A stretch of DNA of 43,900 nt from an uncultured Oscillospiraceae bacterium. Lineage in GTDB: Bacteria > Bacillota > Clostridia > Oscillospirales > Ruminococcaceae. Numbering within the stretch: the first letter of the stretch is position 1; each line of letters starts with the position of its first letter. The notes below the pieces were generated by a model that was not told where the DNA came from, did not search any database, and saw only the letters and a list, made by a program, of their open reading frames with translations. The stretch covers positions 1-43,900 of the forward strand of contig CAKQGD010000007.1 of NCBI GenBank assembly GCA_934232845.1, read 5' to 3'. This document shows positions 32,494-40,959 of the stretch, one piece after another. Position numbers and translations under genes: made by a program.

Positions 32494-33729
32494 ATGAAGA
32501 AAATCCTTGCAGTTCTGCTGTGCCTGATGCTGGCCCTGACGGCCTGCGGCGGCGCCGCGAGCACCAGCACCCCGGCGGAGAATTCCGGCGCGCCCGCAGA
32601 GGGAAGCTCCGATGCCGAGACCCCCGCCGTCAAGGTCGGCTTTATCTGCCTGCATGACGAGAACTCCACCTACGACCTCAACTTCATCAATGCTGCGAAA
32701 GCGGCGTGCGAGAAGCTCAACGTCGAGTACATGCTGCGCACCAACATCCCCGAGGGTCAGGAATGCTATGACGCCGCGGCGGAGCTCGTCGACGCCGGCT
32801 GCACCGTGGTTTTCGCGGACAGCTTCAACCACGAGGACTACATGATCGAGGCCGCCAAGGAATTCCCCAAGGTGCAGTTCTGCCACTCCACCGGCACCAA
32901 GGCGCACACCCAGGGTCTTGACAACTATCACAACGCGTTCGCTTCCATCTATGAGGGCCGCTACCTCGCCGGCGTTGCCGCAGGTCTCAAGCTCAACGAG
33001 ATGATCGAGGCCGGTGAGTTCACCGCCGAAGAGGCGAAGATGGGCTATGTCGGCGCCTTCACCTACGCGGAGGTTATTTCCGGCTATACCTCTTTCTTCC
33101 TCGGCGCCCGTTCCGTCTGCCCCACCGTCACCATGGAAGTTACCTTCACCGGCTCCTGGTACGATGAGACCGCCGAGAAGGAAGCTGCGAACAAGCTGAT
33201 CGCCAACGGCTGCAAGCTCATCAGCCAGCATGCCGACTCCATGGGCGCTCCGACCGCCTGCGAGACCGCCGGCGTTCCCAACGTCTCCTACAACGGCTCG
33301 ACGCTCGCCGCCTGCCCCAACACCTTCATCGTTTCTTCCAGCATCAACTGGGCTCCCTACTACGAGTATGTCATCAACGCCGTAATGGCCGGTGAAAAGA
33401 TCGAAGCCGACTGGACCGGCACCATCGCGACCGGCTCCGTCATGCTGACCGAAGTCAACGAAGCCGCCGCCGCTGCCGGCACGGTTGAAAAGCTCGAAGA
33501 GGTCAAGGCCGCTCTGGTCGCCGGCGAGACCCATGTCTTTGACACCGCTTCCTTCACCGTGGAAGGCTCCGCCGTTGAGTCCTACATGGCCGACGTCGAC
33601 ACCGATGCCGAGTACACCGGCGACACCGAAGCGATCTCCGACGGTTATTTCCACGAGTCCGAGTATCGTTCCGCTCCTTACTTTGATCTGAAGATCGACG
33701 GCATCAAACTGCTTGATACCGCGTTCTGA
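32494..33729 (+). CDS. BMP-family (purine nucleoside) ABC transporter binding lipoprotein
   Basis: The binding protein of a PnrA/NupN-type importer for purine nucleosides. The 411-residue precursor has a lipobox (Leu15-Thr-Ala-Cys18), a 30-residue low-complexity linker, then the BMP fold: KVGFICLHDENSTYDLNFINAA, ADSFNHEDYM, IYEGRYLAGVAAGLK, MGYVGAFTYAEVISGYTSFFLGAR, and SQHADSMG(A)PT near residues 248-257. AAGGAGG lies 8-9 bases before the ATG. A weak hairpin at about 32416-32438 separates it from xpt, and may trim but not stop the transcript. The NupN family binds guanosine and other nucleosides, while exact ligands are not readable. Confidence 0.9.
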   Translation: MKKILAVLLCLMLALTACGGAASTSTPAENSGAPAEGSSDAETPAVKVGFICLHDENSTYDLNFINAAKAACEKLNVEYMLRTNIPEGQECYDAAAELVDAGCTVVFADSFNHEDYMIEAAKEFPKVQFCHSTGTKAHTQGLDNYHNAFASIYEGRYLAGVAAGLKLNEMIEAGEFTAEEAKMGYVGAFTYAEVISGYTSFFLGARSVCPTVTMEVTFTGSWYDETAEKEAANKLIANGCKLISQHADSMGAPTACETAGVPNVSYNGSTLAACPNTFIVSSSINWAPYYEYVINAVMAGEKIEADWTGTIATGSVMLTEVNEAAAAAGTVEKLEEVKAALVAGETHVFDTASFTVEGSAVESYMADVDTDAEYTGDTEAISDGYFHESEYRSAPYFDLKIDGIKLLDTAF

Positions 33730-33743
33730 TTCAAGCCCGTTTT

Positions 33744-33785
33744 TTTCTGGGAAGTCCCGGCATGTCCGGGACTTCCCCTTCCGTT
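33744..33785 (+). terminator. Stem-loop between the binding-protein and ATPase genes
   Basis: A perfect 12-base stem (GGGAAGTCCCGG at 33749-33760, complement at 33766-33777) with a 5-base loop, followed by only a weak CTTCCGTTTTCG run. It could stabilise the upstream message or partially terminate, giving more binding protein than ATPase, as is common in ABC operons. Confidence 0.6.
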
Positions 33786-33894
33786 TTCGTACTGTAAAGG
33801 GGAACGCCGCTGCCGCGGCGCAGCGCTGCCCTTTGCAGTATTCTTGTATTTTACGGGGATGCGCCCACCCGTTTTGACAAAGGAGGGAACCTCT

Positions 33895-35433
33895 TTGGCA
33901 GAGAGATCCATTGCGGTACAGATGCGCAACATCACCAAAACCTTCGGCCCCGTGGTCGCCAACGACAAGGTCTGGCTGGACATTTACCGGGGAGAAATTC
34001 TTGCCCTGCTCGGCGAGAACGGCAGCGGAAAAACCACACTGATGAATATGCTTTCCGGCATTTACTTTCCGGACGAGGGACAGATCTTCATCGACGGAGA
34101 AGAGGTCGTCATTCGTTCGCCGAAGGACGCCTTTGACCGGAAAATCGGCATGATCCATCAGCACTTCAAGCTGGTGGACGTACTGACCGCCGCAGAAAAC
34201 ATCGTTCTCGGCCTGAAAGAGCCGGGCCGTCTTGACCTCAAGGCGGTCTCGAAGCGCGTGCGCGCCATCTGCGACGAGTACGGCTTTGACATCGACCCGG
34301 AGCAGAAGATCTATACCATGTCCGTCTCGCAGAAGCAGACCGTCGAGATCGTCAAGGTGCTTTACCGCGGCGCGGATATTCTGATCCTCGACGAACCGAC
34401 CGCGGTGCTGACTCCGCAGGAAACGGACAAGCTGTTCGCCGTGCTGCGTAGCATGCGCGACGCGGGCAAGGCGATCGTCATTATCACCCACAAGATGCAC
34501 GAAGTCGAAGAGCTGTCCGACCGCGTGGCGATTCTGCGTCACGGACAGTTTATCGGCGATATGCTGACGAAAGAAACCGACGCGCAGGAAATGACCAATA
34601 TGATGGTCGGCCACGCGATCTCTCTCAATATCGAGCGGCCCGATCCGGTCGATCCCAAGCCCCGTATTGAGGTCAAAGGGCTAACCGTGCGCAGCATCGA
34701 CGGCGTCAAAAAGCTCGACGACGTCTCGTTTACGCTCAATTCCGGAGAGATTCTCGGCATCGCGGGCATCTCCGGCTGCGGACAGAAGGAGCTGCTCGAG
34801 GCCATCGCAGGTCTGCAGCCGACCGAATCCGGCAGCATCACCTATATCAACGACAGCGGCGAACGTGAGGAACTGATCGGCAAGGATCCCTTGAGCATTG
34901 CGGCGATGGGCGTATCGCTCTCGTTTGTGCCGGAGGACCGTCTCGGCATGGGCCTTGTCGGCAGCATGGATCTTGCGGACAACATGATGCTTCGTTCCTT
35001 CCGGCGGGGAAAATCTCCCTTTGCCGACCGAAAGGCGCCGAAAGCCCTCGCAGAGCACGTCGTGCAGGAGCTGGAAGTCAACACTCCCGGCATCTCGACC
35101 CCGGTGCGCCGTCTTTCCGGCGGCAACGTGCAGAAAGTTCTCGTCGGGCGCGAAATCTCCTGTGCACCGACCGTTCTGCTGACGGCGTATGCCGTGCGGG
35201 GATTGGACATTCACTCCTCCTACACGATCTACGATCTGATCAACCAGCAAAAAGCGAAGGGCGTCGCCGTGGTGTATGTCGGCGAGGATCTTGACGTACT
35301 GATGGAGCTTTCCGACCGCATCCTTGTGCTGTGCGACGGCAAGGTCAGCGGTCTGGTTGACGGCCGCACCGCCGCAAAGCGCGAGGTCGGCATGATGATG
35401 ACCCGTCTGGGAGGTGCCGGCAACAATGAATAA
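33895..35433 (+). CDS. Nucleoside ABC transporter, double ATP-binding protein
   Basis: A NupO/sugar-type ATPase with two nucleotide-binding domains fused (512 residues). The first has Walker A (GENGSGKTTLMN), the Q-loop, MSVSQKQTVEIVKVLYRGADILILDEPTAVL and ITHKM. The second has GISGCGQKELLEAIAG in place of a canonical Walker A, LSGGNVQKVLVGREI, and AYAVRGLDIHSSYTIYD where a Walker B acidic pair is missing, the usual degeneracy of this subfamily. I chose TTG at 33895: AAAGGAGGG ends 7 bases before it. The ATG at 33844 lies upstream of that site. Its stop overlaps the first permease gene. Confidence 0.88.
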   Translation: MAERSIAVQMRNITKTFGPVVANDKVWLDIYRGEILALLGENGSGKTTLMNMLSGIYFPDEGQIFIDGEEVVIRSPKDAFDRKIGMIHQHFKLVDVLTAAENIVLGLKEPGRLDLKAVSKRVRAICDEYGFDIDPEQKIYTMSVSQKQTVEIVKVLYRGADILILDEPTAVLTPQETDKLFAVLRSMRDAGKAIVIITHKMHEVEELSDRVAILRHGQFIGDMLTKETDAQEMTNMMVGHAISLNIERPDPVDPKPRIEVKGLTVRSIDGVKKLDDVSFTLNSGEILGIAGISGCGQKELLEAIAGLQPTESGSITYINDSGEREELIGKDPLSIAAMGVSLSFVPEDRLGMGLVGSMDLADNMMLRSFRRGKSPFADRKAPKALAEHVVQELEVNTPGISTPVRRLSGGNVQKVLVGREISCAPTVLLTAYAVRGLDIHSSYTIYDLINQQKAKGVAVVYVGEDLDVLMELSDRILVLCDGKVSGLVDGRTAAKREVGMMMTRLGGAGNNE

Positions 35434-36535
35434 AAAGAATCGAGAGCCCCTGTTTCATATCGTAAAGCGAGGCCGCGTTTCATGGCAGCGGGCATGGGCG
35501 GTGCGCGGCGCGGCGATCCTGCTGGCGCTGGTCGTATGCGCCGTGGTAACGACGCTTCTGACGGGTGAAAATCCCCTGAACATCTATGCGACCACTTTTA
35601 AGGGCGCGTTCGGCACGGCGCGCAAAACTTGGATTCTGGCGCAGAATCTGGCGATTCTGCTGTGCGTCTCCCTCGCGGTGACGCCCGCGTTCAAGATGCG
35701 CTTTTGGAACATCGGCGCGGAGGGGCAGGTGCTGGTCGGCGGACTCGCCACGGCAGCCTGCATGATCTGCCTTGACGACAAGCTCTCTAACGCCGCGCTG
35801 ATCGGCGTGATGATTCTTGCGAGTGTCGCGGCAGGCGCCGTCTGGGCGGTGATTCCCGCGATTTTCAAGGCAAAGTGGAACACGAACGAAACGCTCTTCA
35901 CGCTGATGATGAACTATGTCGCCACACAGCTTGTAGCCTATTTCGTCATTCTGTGGGAGGTGCCCAAGGGCGCGGGCAAGATCGGCATCATCAATCAGGA
36001 CACGATGGCCGGCTGGCTGCCGCAGATCGGTTCTTATAAATATCTGCTCAACATCCTTGTGGTTGCGGTTCTTACGGCCGCGATGTACGTCTATCTTAAA
36101 TACACCAAACACGGCTACGAAATTGCCGTTGTCGGCGAAAGCGAGCGCACCGCAAGCTATGTCGGCATCAAAGTCGAGCGTGTCATCGTACGCACGATGC
36201 TGCTTTCCGGCGCGGTCTGCGGCATCGCGGGACTGCTGCTCGTCGGCGGAACGGACCATACCATCACCACAACGATCGCGGGCGGGCGCGGCTTTACCGC
36301 GGTTATGGTGGCATGGCTGGCAAAATTCAACCCGATCGGCATGATCTTCACGAGCTTTCTGCTCGTTTTTCTCGACCGCGGGGCGAGTGAAATTTCAACG
36401 ATTTTCGGTTTAAACCATTCTTTCTCGGATATTCTGACCGGCATCATTCTGTTCTTTATCATCGGTTCCGAGTTCTTTATCCATTACAAGCTCAGCTTCT
36501 GCAGAACGGGAAAGGAGAGCGCCAAGAATGTTTGA
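35426..36535 (+). CDS. Nucleoside ABC transporter, permease
   Basis: A 369-residue NupP-type permease of the branched-chain-amino-acid/ribose permease family. About nine helices are seen, with RFWNIGAEGQVLVGGLATAA (the family signature NIGxEGQ) and TNETLFTLMMNYVATQLVAYF. The ATG at 35426 overlaps the ATPase stop by 8 bases, with GGGAGG about 11 bases upstream. The N-terminal 25 residues are basic and cytoplasmic. With NupQ-like permease it forms the transmembrane channel of the importer. Confidence 0.88.
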   Translation: MNKKNREPLFHIVKRGRVSWQRAWAVRGAAILLALVVCAVVTTLLTGENPLNIYATTFKGAFGTARKTWILAQNLAILLCVSLAVTPAFKMRFWNIGAEGQVLVGGLATAACMICLDDKLSNAALIGVMILASVAAGAVWAVIPAIFKAKWNTNETLFTLMMNYVATQLVAYFVILWEVPKGAGKIGIINQDTMAGWLPQIGSYKYLLNILVVAVLTAAMYVYLKYTKHGYEIAVVGESERTASYVGIKVERVIVRTMLLSGAVCGIAGLLLVGGTDHTITTTIAGGRGFTAVMVAWLAKFNPIGMIFTSFLLVFLDRGASEISTIFGLNHSFSDILTGIILFFIIGSEFFIHYKLSFCRTGKESAKNV

Positions 36536-37523
36536 TTTTGTTTCCTTTATTCCGCGCGCGGTCGCGCAGAGCATCCCCCTGCTGCTGGGCAGCACGGGCG
36601 AGACGCTGACGGAAAAATCCGGCAACCTCAACCTCGGCATCCCGGGCGTGATGTACGTCGGCGGCATCTGCGGCGTCATCGGCGCATTTCTGTACGAGCA
36701 GTCGCTTTCCTCCCCCGATCAGATAAACGGCGTGCTGGCTGTCGGCATCCCGCTTCTATCGTCGCTGCTCGGCTCTCTTCTGATGGGACTGCTGTACTGT
36801 TTTCTGACGGTCACGCTGCGCGCCAACCAAAACGTCACCGGCCTCGCGCTGACGACGTTCGGCATCGGCTTCGGCAATTTCTTCGGCGGCTCTCTCATCA
36901 AGCTGACCGGCAGCGAGGTTCCCTCGATCGCGCTGTCCGCGACGAGCGCCTATTTCAGCCGTTCGCTTCCCTTTGCGGACAAGCTTGGCTGGTTCGGCAA
37001 GATTTTTCTCTCCTACGGCTTTCTTGCGTATCTGGCGGTTGCGCTTGCGCTGGTTTCCTCTTATGTGCTCAGAAAAACCCGCGTCGGCCTGCATCTGCGC
37101 GCCGTGGGAGAAAACCCCAACACCGCGGACGCAGCCGGCATCAACGTCAGCCGGTATAAATACGCCGCGACCTGCATCGGCAGCATGATTGCGGGGCTTG
37201 GCGGCCTCTATTACGTCATGGACTACGCCTGCGGCGTCTGGTCGAACGACGCCTTCGGCGACCGCGGCTGGCTTGCGATCGCACTGGTCATCTTCACCAT
37301 CTGGCGGCCGAACGTCGGCATCCTTGCCTCTGCGCTGTTCGGCGGTTTGTATATTTTGTACTTATTTATCCCTTCGGGAATGAATCTCGCCGTTAAGGAA
37401 CTGTACAAAATGCTGCCGTATCTTGTCACAATCCTCGTGCTGGTCATCGTCTCGCTGAAGAAAAAGCGTGAAAGCCAGCCGCCCGAAAGCCTCGGGCTCG
37501 CCTATTTCAGAGAAGACCGATAA
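36528..37523 (+). CDS. Nucleoside ABC transporter, second permease
   Basis: A 331-residue NupQ-type permease paired with the preceding one. The start has SIPLLLGSTGETLTEKSGNLNLGIPGVMYVGG (the NLGIEG-like motif), and ENPNTADAAGINVSRYKY is the cytoplasmic loop that contacts the ATPase. About eight or nine helices. The ATG overlaps the upstream stop by 8 bases. It is the last gene, followed by a terminator. Confidence 0.88.
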   Translation: MFDFVSFIPRAVAQSIPLLLGSTGETLTEKSGNLNLGIPGVMYVGGICGVIGAFLYEQSLSSPDQINGVLAVGIPLLSSLLGSLLMGLLYCFLTVTLRANQNVTGLALTTFGIGFGNFFGGSLIKLTGSEVPSIALSATSAYFSRSLPFADKLGWFGKIFLSYGFLAYLAVALALVSSYVLRKTRVGLHLRAVGENPNTADAAGINVSRYKYAATCIGSMIAGLGGLYYVMDYACGVWSNDAFGDRGWLAIALVIFTIWRPNVGILASALFGGLYILYLFIPSGMNLAVKELYKMLPYLVTILVLVIVSLKKKRESQPPESLGLAYFREDR

Positions 37524-37534
37524 AATTTCGGACA

Positions 37535-37573
37535 AAGCCGCCGTTCTTACAAAGGATGGCGGCCTTTTTATTT
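37535..37573 (+). terminator. Terminator of the xpt-nup operon
   Basis: GCCGCC (37537-37542) pairs with GGCGGC (37558-37563), with flanking A/T arms, and is followed by CTTTTTATTTT. The stretch 37574-37734 holds no gene that I can see. Confidence 0.8.
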
Positions 37574-37734
37574 TAGAACGCGGGGAAAATCGCCTTTTCT
37601 TCTGCGCGGCTTTCATCTTTCTTCTGCCGCCGAAGCGGATATGATATCCCCCGGGCCCTTTGCCGTCTCGCTGTGACTCCGCTGCAGGACAAAATATTTT
37701 CTGTCTGCCGACGGTTTTGCTGAAGCGGCAAAAA

Positions 37735-37762
37735 CAAAAGCGCCCTTTGAAAGGACGCTTTG
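37735..37762 (-). terminator. Terminator of the bile salt hydrolase gene
   Basis: On the minus strand AAAGCG (37756-37761) pairs with CGCTTT (37737-37742), with CCTTT/AAAGG arms inside, then TTTTG and TTTTTG. Confidence 0.7.
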
Positions 37763-37807
37763 TCTTATCTTCTGATTCGGATTCGCCGTTTTGCGGAGTC
37801 CGGCTTT

Positions 37808-38782
37808 TTAGTTCTGCCTATAAATCTGTTCTCCCAACACGGGGCGGTAACGTACCAGGACGCTGCCGTTCAGCTCTTCGCGGTGCAGGTCCACCGCCGT
37901 GATCTGATGATTCTCGTAGGTGGTGTAATAATAAATCCCCTTGTCCGCGTTGCAGCAGGACGTATACAGCGTGATCTCGTATTTTTCATCGTCGAGAATG
38001 CAGCAGCCCCTCTGCTGGTCCACAGAGCCTAAGATATGAAAAAACTGGCTCACGCTCTCGGCCTCGGAATCGCCGGAAACCGAGTTCAGCTTGGTAAACG
38101 CGGCGCGCACAAAACGCGACTGCGAGGAAAGATCGCCCGGAAGCCCCAGCCCTCCCAGTCCGCGGCTGTACGTTTGCAGCTCGATTTTGTCGGAAAACCG
38201 GTTGTCACAGGAACGCGGAGAGATATTTCTGTAATTGTTCAGATGAAACATCTGCATATCGAACGGAGGATTATTCGTCAGCACACCCACGGGGTTTTCA
38301 TACACTCTGACGCCGTCTTTTACAGATTCCAGCGTAACCGCCTCGTTTCGGTCCGCGATCAGCCAGTGCATCTGTGCCGTCGGCAGTGCCTCGCAGAACG
38401 GCGTGCCGGTGATGCAGATCCGCTCCAGCAGCGCTTTTGCTTCCCGAACGGACGCACACTGTCCGAGCAGCCATGGGATCAGCTCGAACTGCGCGACGCT
38501 GTCTCTTTCCGGTGTTCCCTTGCCGTACGCGGCGCTGCCCACAAAGTTGAGCCCCGCGATGCAAAGGCCTTTTTCGTTGGCGGCATCGTAGTAGAGGGGG
38601 TATCCGTCCGCGACATGCGCCATGCCGATCATCGCATAGTGATGCGCCATTTCTCCCATTTCGCGAAAACAAAACGGGTAATCGCGGGGCGTGATCGTGA
38701 TCTCATCCCCATAGGAAAACTCATAGTCAAGCGTTCTGCCGAAATAAAAATCTTTTGTTTTGTAAGTTGCCGCCGTACACAT
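37808..38782 (-). CDS. Choloylglycine hydrolase family protein, probable bile salt hydrolase
   Basis: An N-terminal-nucleophile hydrolase that cleaves the amide of conjugated bile salts (or penicillin V in sister enzymes). The 324-residue protein begins Met-Cys, so Cys2 becomes the nucleophile after Met removal. It has Arg16 and Asp19 in FGRTLDYE, Asn79 in IAGLNF, Asn171 in LTNNPPFD and Arg223 in SQSRFVRAAF, matching the CpBSH set at nearly the same positions. The opening (SYGDEITITPRDYPFCFR) resembles clostridial BSH more than penicillin V acylase, but substrate preference is not proven by sequence. AAGGAG lies about 10 bases before the ATG. No signal peptide, so it is cytoplasmic. Confidence 0.87.
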   Translation of the reverse strand: MCTAATYKTKDFYFGRTLDYEFSYGDEITITPRDYPFCFREMGEMAHHYAMIGMAHVADGYPLYYDAANEKGLCIAGLNFVGSAAYGKGTPERDSVAQFELIPWLLGQCASVREAKALLERICITGTPFCEALPTAQMHWLIADRNEAVTLESVKDGVRVYENPVGVLTNNPPFDMQMFHLNNYRNISPRSCDNRFSDKIELQTYSRGLGGLGLPGDLSSQSRFVRAAFTKLNSVSGDSEAESVSQFFHILGSVDQQRGCCILDDEKYEITLYTSCCNADKGIYYYTTYENHQITAVDLHREELNGSVLVRYRPVLGEQIYRQN

Positions 38783-38863
38783 ACCGGTTCATCTCCTTTT
38801 TTTCAGCATGCCGCCAAAGCCTTGCTTTTATGCGTTTCGTTTTGCGTCCGCGGGCGTGCGCCG

Positions 38864-39529
38864 TCACAGACCGGGAGAAACGGCATGCAGGTATTTGATC
38901 GGAATTCCCTGATCGCGGAACATTTTCTCGTGCTCGGTCACGATTTCATCTGCCGGATGATCAAGCGGCAGATCCCGCGTCTGCTCGACCACGTCAAAGC
39001 CCGCCTCGCCGAGATACTCAAGCGTCGCATCATAGAGCATATCGTCATCTGTTTTAAAAAACAAATCTCCGCCCGGCACAAGAAACGTCTTATATTTTTC
39101 AAGCTGGCGCGTATGAGTCAGGCGGTGCTTCCAGCTGCGTTTTTTCGGACAGGGATTGCAGAAGTTGATGTAAATGCGCTCGATTCTGTCCTCGGGAGAA
39201 AGCATATCGCAGATGCACTCGATCTCCTGACTCATGATGAAAAGATTATCCACCGGACGGCCTGCCGCCGCAAATTCGGCCTCTGATTTTCTTTTTGCCA
39301 GAACGAGTACTTCGCTCTTGATATCCACGGCGATAAAATTGCGCTGGGGCGTTCGGCTCGCCAGTACAGAGATAAAACCGCCTTTTCCGCAGCCCAGCTC
39401 AAGGTCCGTCGGCTGGCCGGGTCTGGCAAAATGCTCCGCCCACTTGCCGCGCCATTCGGTCGGATGGTCCACCGAAAACGGACAGGCCTCAAGTTCCGGC
39501 CTTGCCCATGGCTTTCTTCTCATTCGCAC
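38864..39529 (-). CDS. trmB: tRNA (guanine-N7)-methyltransferase
   Basis: TrmB makes m7G46 in tRNA variable loops. The 221-residue protein has the SAM-binding motif DLELGCGKGGFI (near residues 42-53), VLASRTPQRNFIAVDIKSEVL, INFCNPCPKKR(S)WKHRL (catalytic-loop region, usually FPDPWPKKRH) and FKTDDDMLYD. The start is GTG at 39529, 9 bases after AGGGG; the ATG at 39523 gives a product 2 residues shorter. The loop NFCNPCPKKR deviates at two positions from FPDPWPKKR, which is common in clostridial TrmB. It probably precedes the bile salt hydrolase gene on one transcript (81-base gap without a terminator). Confidence 0.9.
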   Translation of the reverse strand: MRMRRKPWARPELEACPFSVDHPTEWRGKWAEHFARPGQPTDLELGCGKGGFISVLASRTPQRNFIAVDIKSEVLVLAKRKSEAEFAAAGRPVDNLFIMSQEIECICDMLSPEDRIERIYINFCNPCPKKRSWKHRLTHTRQLEKYKTFLVPGGDLFFKTDDDMLYDATLEYLGEAGFDVVEQTRDLPLDHPADEIVTEHEKMFRDQGIPIKYLHAVSPGL

Positions 39530-39644
39530 ACAAAATTTCCCCTTTTTTCTCTTTGCTTTCTTCGCCTATTATATCGAAAAAACGGCTTTTCCGCAAGGTG
39601 AAAGCCGCCCTCTTTTTTGGGGGGAATCTCCTCTTTTGCATCTA

Positions 39645-39688
39645 CGCAAAAGCGCCGCCCTTTTTTTAAAAGGCGGCGCTCTTTTTAC
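39645..39688 (-). terminator. Terminator of gap
   Basis: AGCGCCGCC (39651-39659) pairs with GGCGGCGCT (39672-39680). T runs flank both sides. Confidence 0.8.
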
Positions 39689-39694
39689 GAAAAC

Positions 39695-40708
39695 TTACTT
39701 GTTGTCAACAGAAGCCATGTGCGCGATGAGCATCAGCAGCTTATTGCTGTAGCCCCACTCGTTGTCATACCAGGACACGAGCTTGACGAACTTGTCCGTC
39801 AGCATAATGCCGGCCTTGGCGTCGAAAATCGAGGTGCGCGGATCATGGATGAAGTCGGAGGAAACGACGTCTTCGTCGGTGTAGCCGAGAATGCCCTTGA
39901 GCTCTCCCTCGGAGGCCTTCTTCATCGCGGCGCAGATCTCGTCGTAGGTGGCGGGTTTGACGAGGTTGACGGTCAGGTCGACGACGGAAACGTCGAGCGT
40001 CGGCACGCGGAAGGACATACCGGTCAGCTTGCCGTTGAGCTCGGGGATGACCTTGCCGACAGCCTTGGCTGCTCCGGTGGACGAGGGGATGATGTTGCCC
40101 GCGGCGGCGCGTCCGCCGCGCCAGTCCTTCTTAGAGGTGCCGTCCACCGTCTTCTGGGTGGCGGTGGTCGCATGAACCGTGGTCATCAGACCGTCTGCAA
40201 TGCCGAAATTATCATTCACAACCTTGGCAAGAGGCGCAAGGCAGTTCGTGGTGCAGGAGGCATTGGAAACCACGTTCATATCCGTAGTGTATTTCTCCTG
40301 GTTGACGCCCATGACAAACATCGGAGCATCGGCCGAGGGGGCGGAGATGACAACCTTCTTCGCGCCGGCCTTGAGATGGGCGGAAGCCTTTTCGGTCGTG
40401 GTAAAGACGCCGGTGGATTCCACCACGTATTCCGCACCGCATTCCTTCCACGGAATCATCGCGGGATCGGAAATATCATACACGGCAATTTCTCTGCCGT
40501 TGACAAGGAACTTTCCGTCCTTGACCTCGACCGTGCCGTTAAACTTGCCGTGGATGGTGTCGTATTTCGTCATATAGACCATATACTCCAGTCCGACAAA
40601 AGGATCGTTGACGCCGACGACCTCATAGAGCTCGGGCTGATCCATTGCCGCGCGGAACACAAGACGGCCGATGCGGCCGAAACCGTTGATGCCGATTTTA
40701 ATTGCCAT
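39695..40708 (-). CDS. gap: Glyceraldehyde-3-phosphate dehydrogenase
   Basis: GAPDH makes 1,3-bisphosphoglycerate from glyceraldehyde 3-phosphate with NAD in glycolysis. The 337-residue protein has KIGINGFGRIGRLVFRAA at the start (NAD fold), the active-site ASCTTNCLAPL with Cys152, and WYDNEWGYSNKLL at the C-terminus. I chose the ATG at 40708 (MAIKIGING), since AAAGGA ends about 9 bases before it. The ATG at 40717 directly abuts that site. An 8-base gap to its terminator and a good promoter show a single-gene unit. Confidence 0.96.
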   Translation of the reverse strand: MAIKIGINGFGRIGRLVFRAAMDQPELYEVVGVNDPFVGLEYMVYMTKYDTIHGKFNGTVEVKDGKFLVNGREIAVYDISDPAMIPWKECGAEYVVESTGVFTTTEKASAHLKAGAKKVVISAPSADAPMFVMGVNQEKYTTDMNVVSNASCTTNCLAPLAKVVNDNFGIADGLMTTVHATTATQKTVDGTSKKDWRGGRAAAGNIIPSSTGAAKAVGKVIPELNGKLTGMSFRVPTLDVSVVDLTVNLVKPATYDEICAAMKKASEGELKGILGYTDEDVVSSDFIHDPRTSIFDAKAGIMLTDKFVKLVSWYDNEWGYSNKLLMLIAHMASVDNK

Positions 40709-40748
40709 AAAGTTCATTCCTTTCTAATAAGTCCCTGCGTACGATTCC

Positions 40749-40777
40749 GTTATACCATAAATCACCGGGAATAACAA
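40749..40777 (-). promoter_or_regulatory. Promoter of gap
   Basis: Minus strand TTGTTA (40772-40777), 17-base spacer, TATAAC (40749-40754). Confidence 0.65.
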
Positions 40778-40959
40778 GTGACAGATTGCCCGAAAAAGCT
40801 TCGCCCTTTCTTATGCGGCTTGTCATGCCGTTTTTTCTTTGTGAAAGCGGCTCTCCCCATTCAAAACAGTCTGCGCGAACGCTTGTTTTTTTTCTTCTTC
40901 TATGTTACCATAAAATCGTCCTCAAAATTTTACAATTTTTGCAAGAAAGAAGGGATCCT

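Noticed and set aside
33895..35433. Loss-of-function of the second nucleotide-binding domain of the nucleoside transporter ATPase
   Set aside because: Missing Walker residues in the second domain are normal for this sugar/nucleoside subfamily, so it is not decay.
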